A stretch of 64,000 bases of DNA from JBMNEH01 sp050948665 (GTDB taxonomy: Bacteria > Bacillota > Clostridia > Christensenellales > UMGS416). The notes below the pieces were generated by a model, which was not told the DNA's origin, made no database searches, and saw only the letters and a list, made by a program, of their open reading frames with translations. The translations under genes were made by a program, and so were the position numbers. This document shows positions 63,032 to 64,000 of the stretch, one piece after another. Within the stretch, counting starts at the first letter, position 1. Each line of letters starts with the position of its first letter. The DNA lies in the NCBI GenBank assembly GCA_050948665.1, contig JBMNEH010000001.1, positions 1,426,001-1,490,000 on the forward strand, written 5' to 3'.

Positions 63032-63634
63032 ATGACTGAACAGGTTCGTAGCACGCGTCTCAGAAAAATGATTCTGGTCGCACTCTTCTCTGCCATTATG
63101 TGGGCGCTTTATCTGGCAGGTATTGGCATAATCCCTATCGGCCCTGCAAATGTAACAGTACTTCATATTCCGGTTATAATCGGTACATTGGTATGCGGCC
63201 TGCCAGGCGGTTTGATTCTAGGTCTATTCTTTGGTATTACCAGTGTGATAACCGCCTTTACGAAAACCAGTGCGCTGGTCGCTCCAATGCTGGCCCAGTC
63301 CCCTGTTCTTGTAGTAGTGATGTCCATTGTGCCCCGACTATTAATACCGGTAGTGACTTGGGCCGTAGCAAGGTTATACCGTAACCGCACCTTATCTCTT
63401 GGGGTTTCATCTGTTTGCGGATCTCTGACGAATACGATTTTTTATTTAGGCTTTATGTTGGCCTTTTATTGGATTCTGGGCATTGAAAACGCAACATTGC
63501 TTGGAGTAATCGGCGGTGTTGCTCTTACAAACGGCATTGCGGAAGCCATTGCTTCGGCAATACTTACTGTACCCGTTTGCCTAACGTTAGATCGTTTTGC
63601 GCGACCAACGAAAAAGCAACTTTCGGAGGAATAG
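63032..63634 (+). CDS. ECF transporter S component, PanT-like (pantothenate uptake)
   Basis: 200 residues, six transmembrane helices. The family pattern IPIGPANVTVLHIPVIIGTLVCGLPGG followed by LGLFFGITSVI and the late LTNGIAEAIAS matches group II ECF substrate-binding proteins, particularly those near CoA genes. CGGAGG precedes the ATG. It is immediately upstream of coaX (TAG then ATG), which argues for pantothenate as the vitamin bound. Confidence 0.75.
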   Translation: MTEQVRSTRLRKMILVALFSAIMWALYLAGIGIIPIGPANVTVLHIPVIIGTLVCGLPGGLILGLFFGITSVITAFTKTSALVAPMLAQSPVLVVVMSIVPRLLIPVVTWAVARLYRNRTLSLGVSSVCGSLTNTIFYLGFMLAFYWILGIENATLLGVIGGVALTNGIAEAIASAILTVPVCLTLDRFARPTKKQLSEE

Positions 63635-63635
63635 T

Positions 63636-64000
63636 ATGATTCTCACTATGGACGCCGGTAACACAAGCATAAAACTCGGTATCTACGATGATAACGGTCA
63701 TATGCGGCAATATGGCCGTATAAGCACTGACATTAATAAAACAAGCGATGAATACGGATTGACAATGCTGAGTGTGTTTCAATATGCTCATATTGATCCT
63801 GTGTCTGTAAAGGGAGTCATTTATTCATCTGTCGTGCCCAGCTTGAATGTAACTTTGGAAAATATGTGCCATACCTTTTTTCACCTCAACCCCTTCTGCG
63901 TTGGCCCCGGTATGAAGACAGGCATGGCTATTAAGTACGATAACTCCCGAGAATTGGGAGCAGATCGCATCTGTACAGCGGTTGCTGCATATGAGAAGTA
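63636..64000 (+). CDS. coaX: Type III pantothenate kinase (partial, runs off the window)
   Basis: 121 visible residues starting MILTMDAGNTSIKLGIYD, the family's acidic DxGNT motif, then SSVVPSLN and GPGMKTGMAI, with DNSRELGADRICTAVAA. Starts 1 nt after the panT stop with GGAGG upstream. CoaX enzymes are insensitive to CoA feedback and common in Clostridia. The C-terminal half is beyond position 64000. Confidence 0.9.
   Translation, partial: MILTMDAGNTSIKLGIYDDNGHMRQYGRISTDINKTSDEYGLTMLSVFQYAHIDPVSVKGVIYSSVVPSLNVTLENMCHTFFHLNPFCVGPGMKTGMAIKYDNSRELGADRICTAVAAYEK

Overview
The window looks like chromosomal DNA from an anaerobic, low-to-medium-GC Firmicute of the class Clostridia. Several features point there independently: an SCIFF peptide with its radical-SAM maturase, an IspH-ribosomal protein S1 fusion, HemZ, a Phe T-box ahead of pheST, a HutP-family protein, and the run ruvCAB-queA-tgt-yajC-scfAB-secDF-recJ-apt-relA-dtd-hemZ-hisS. 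I see no rRNA, insertion sequence, prophage or CRISPR array. One tRNA gene (Arg, CCG) is present.

Layout. About 1-8.3 kb (minus strand): an MTA/SAH-type deaminase, an archaeal-type aspartyl-tRNA synthetase, and a four-gene redox operon (Old-Yellow-Enzyme-like reductase, SDR, FAD enzyme, D-2-hydroxyacid dehydrogenase) of unknown substrate behind its own strong promoter. 8.3-15.8 kb: tRNA-Arg, then ispH-rpsA, plsC, cmk, a HutP-family gene with an unusual leader, comF and recD2 (all minus). 15.9-18.2 kb (plus): a secreted M14 peptidase with four Ig-like domains. 18.4-29.9 kb (minus): pheTS with its T-box, a sugar-phosphate isomerase-like gene, lysC, glyA, rseC, hisS, hemZ, an MBL hydrolase and dtd. 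30-44.8 kb (minus): relA, apt, recJ, secF, secD, SCIFF maturase and peptide, yajC, tgt, queA, ruvBAC. 44.9-47.9 kb (plus): argG, argH and a MazG-like gene, facing a nuclease-helicase (minus). 50.4-54.2 kb (plus): an FAD oxidoreductase, a phosphodiester glycosidase, a small membrane protein and a HAD hydrolase, then an orphan lipoprotein solute-binding protein (minus). 56.2-62.9 kb (plus): hom-thrC-thrB followed by a DUF39, a NIL/ferredoxin and a COG2122 gene, then a divergent ICMT-like membrane protein. 62.9-64 kb (plus): a structured leader, a PanT-like ECF S-component and the start of coaX.

How the genes work together. The aspartate-family genes are split: lysC at 23 kb; hom, thrC and thrB at 56-60 kb. 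The latter are followed by the three protein families tied genetically to sulfide-dependent homocysteine formation from aspartate semialdehyde in methanogens. That suggests one branch-point operon producing both threonine and homocysteine. The SecDF/YajC genes flank the SCIFF pair, and several translation-quality and stringent-response genes (dtd, relA, hisS) are clustered. Sigma-A-like promoters can be read directly for many units, and in several cases they decide the start codon.

Least explained parts: the redox operon; the chain of overlapping mini-ORFs before the HutP gene; the palindrome inside the promoter at 50.3 kb; the panT leader RNA; and gene-poor stretches near 39.2, 53.3 and 55.9 kb, at least one of which looks like a decayed gene.
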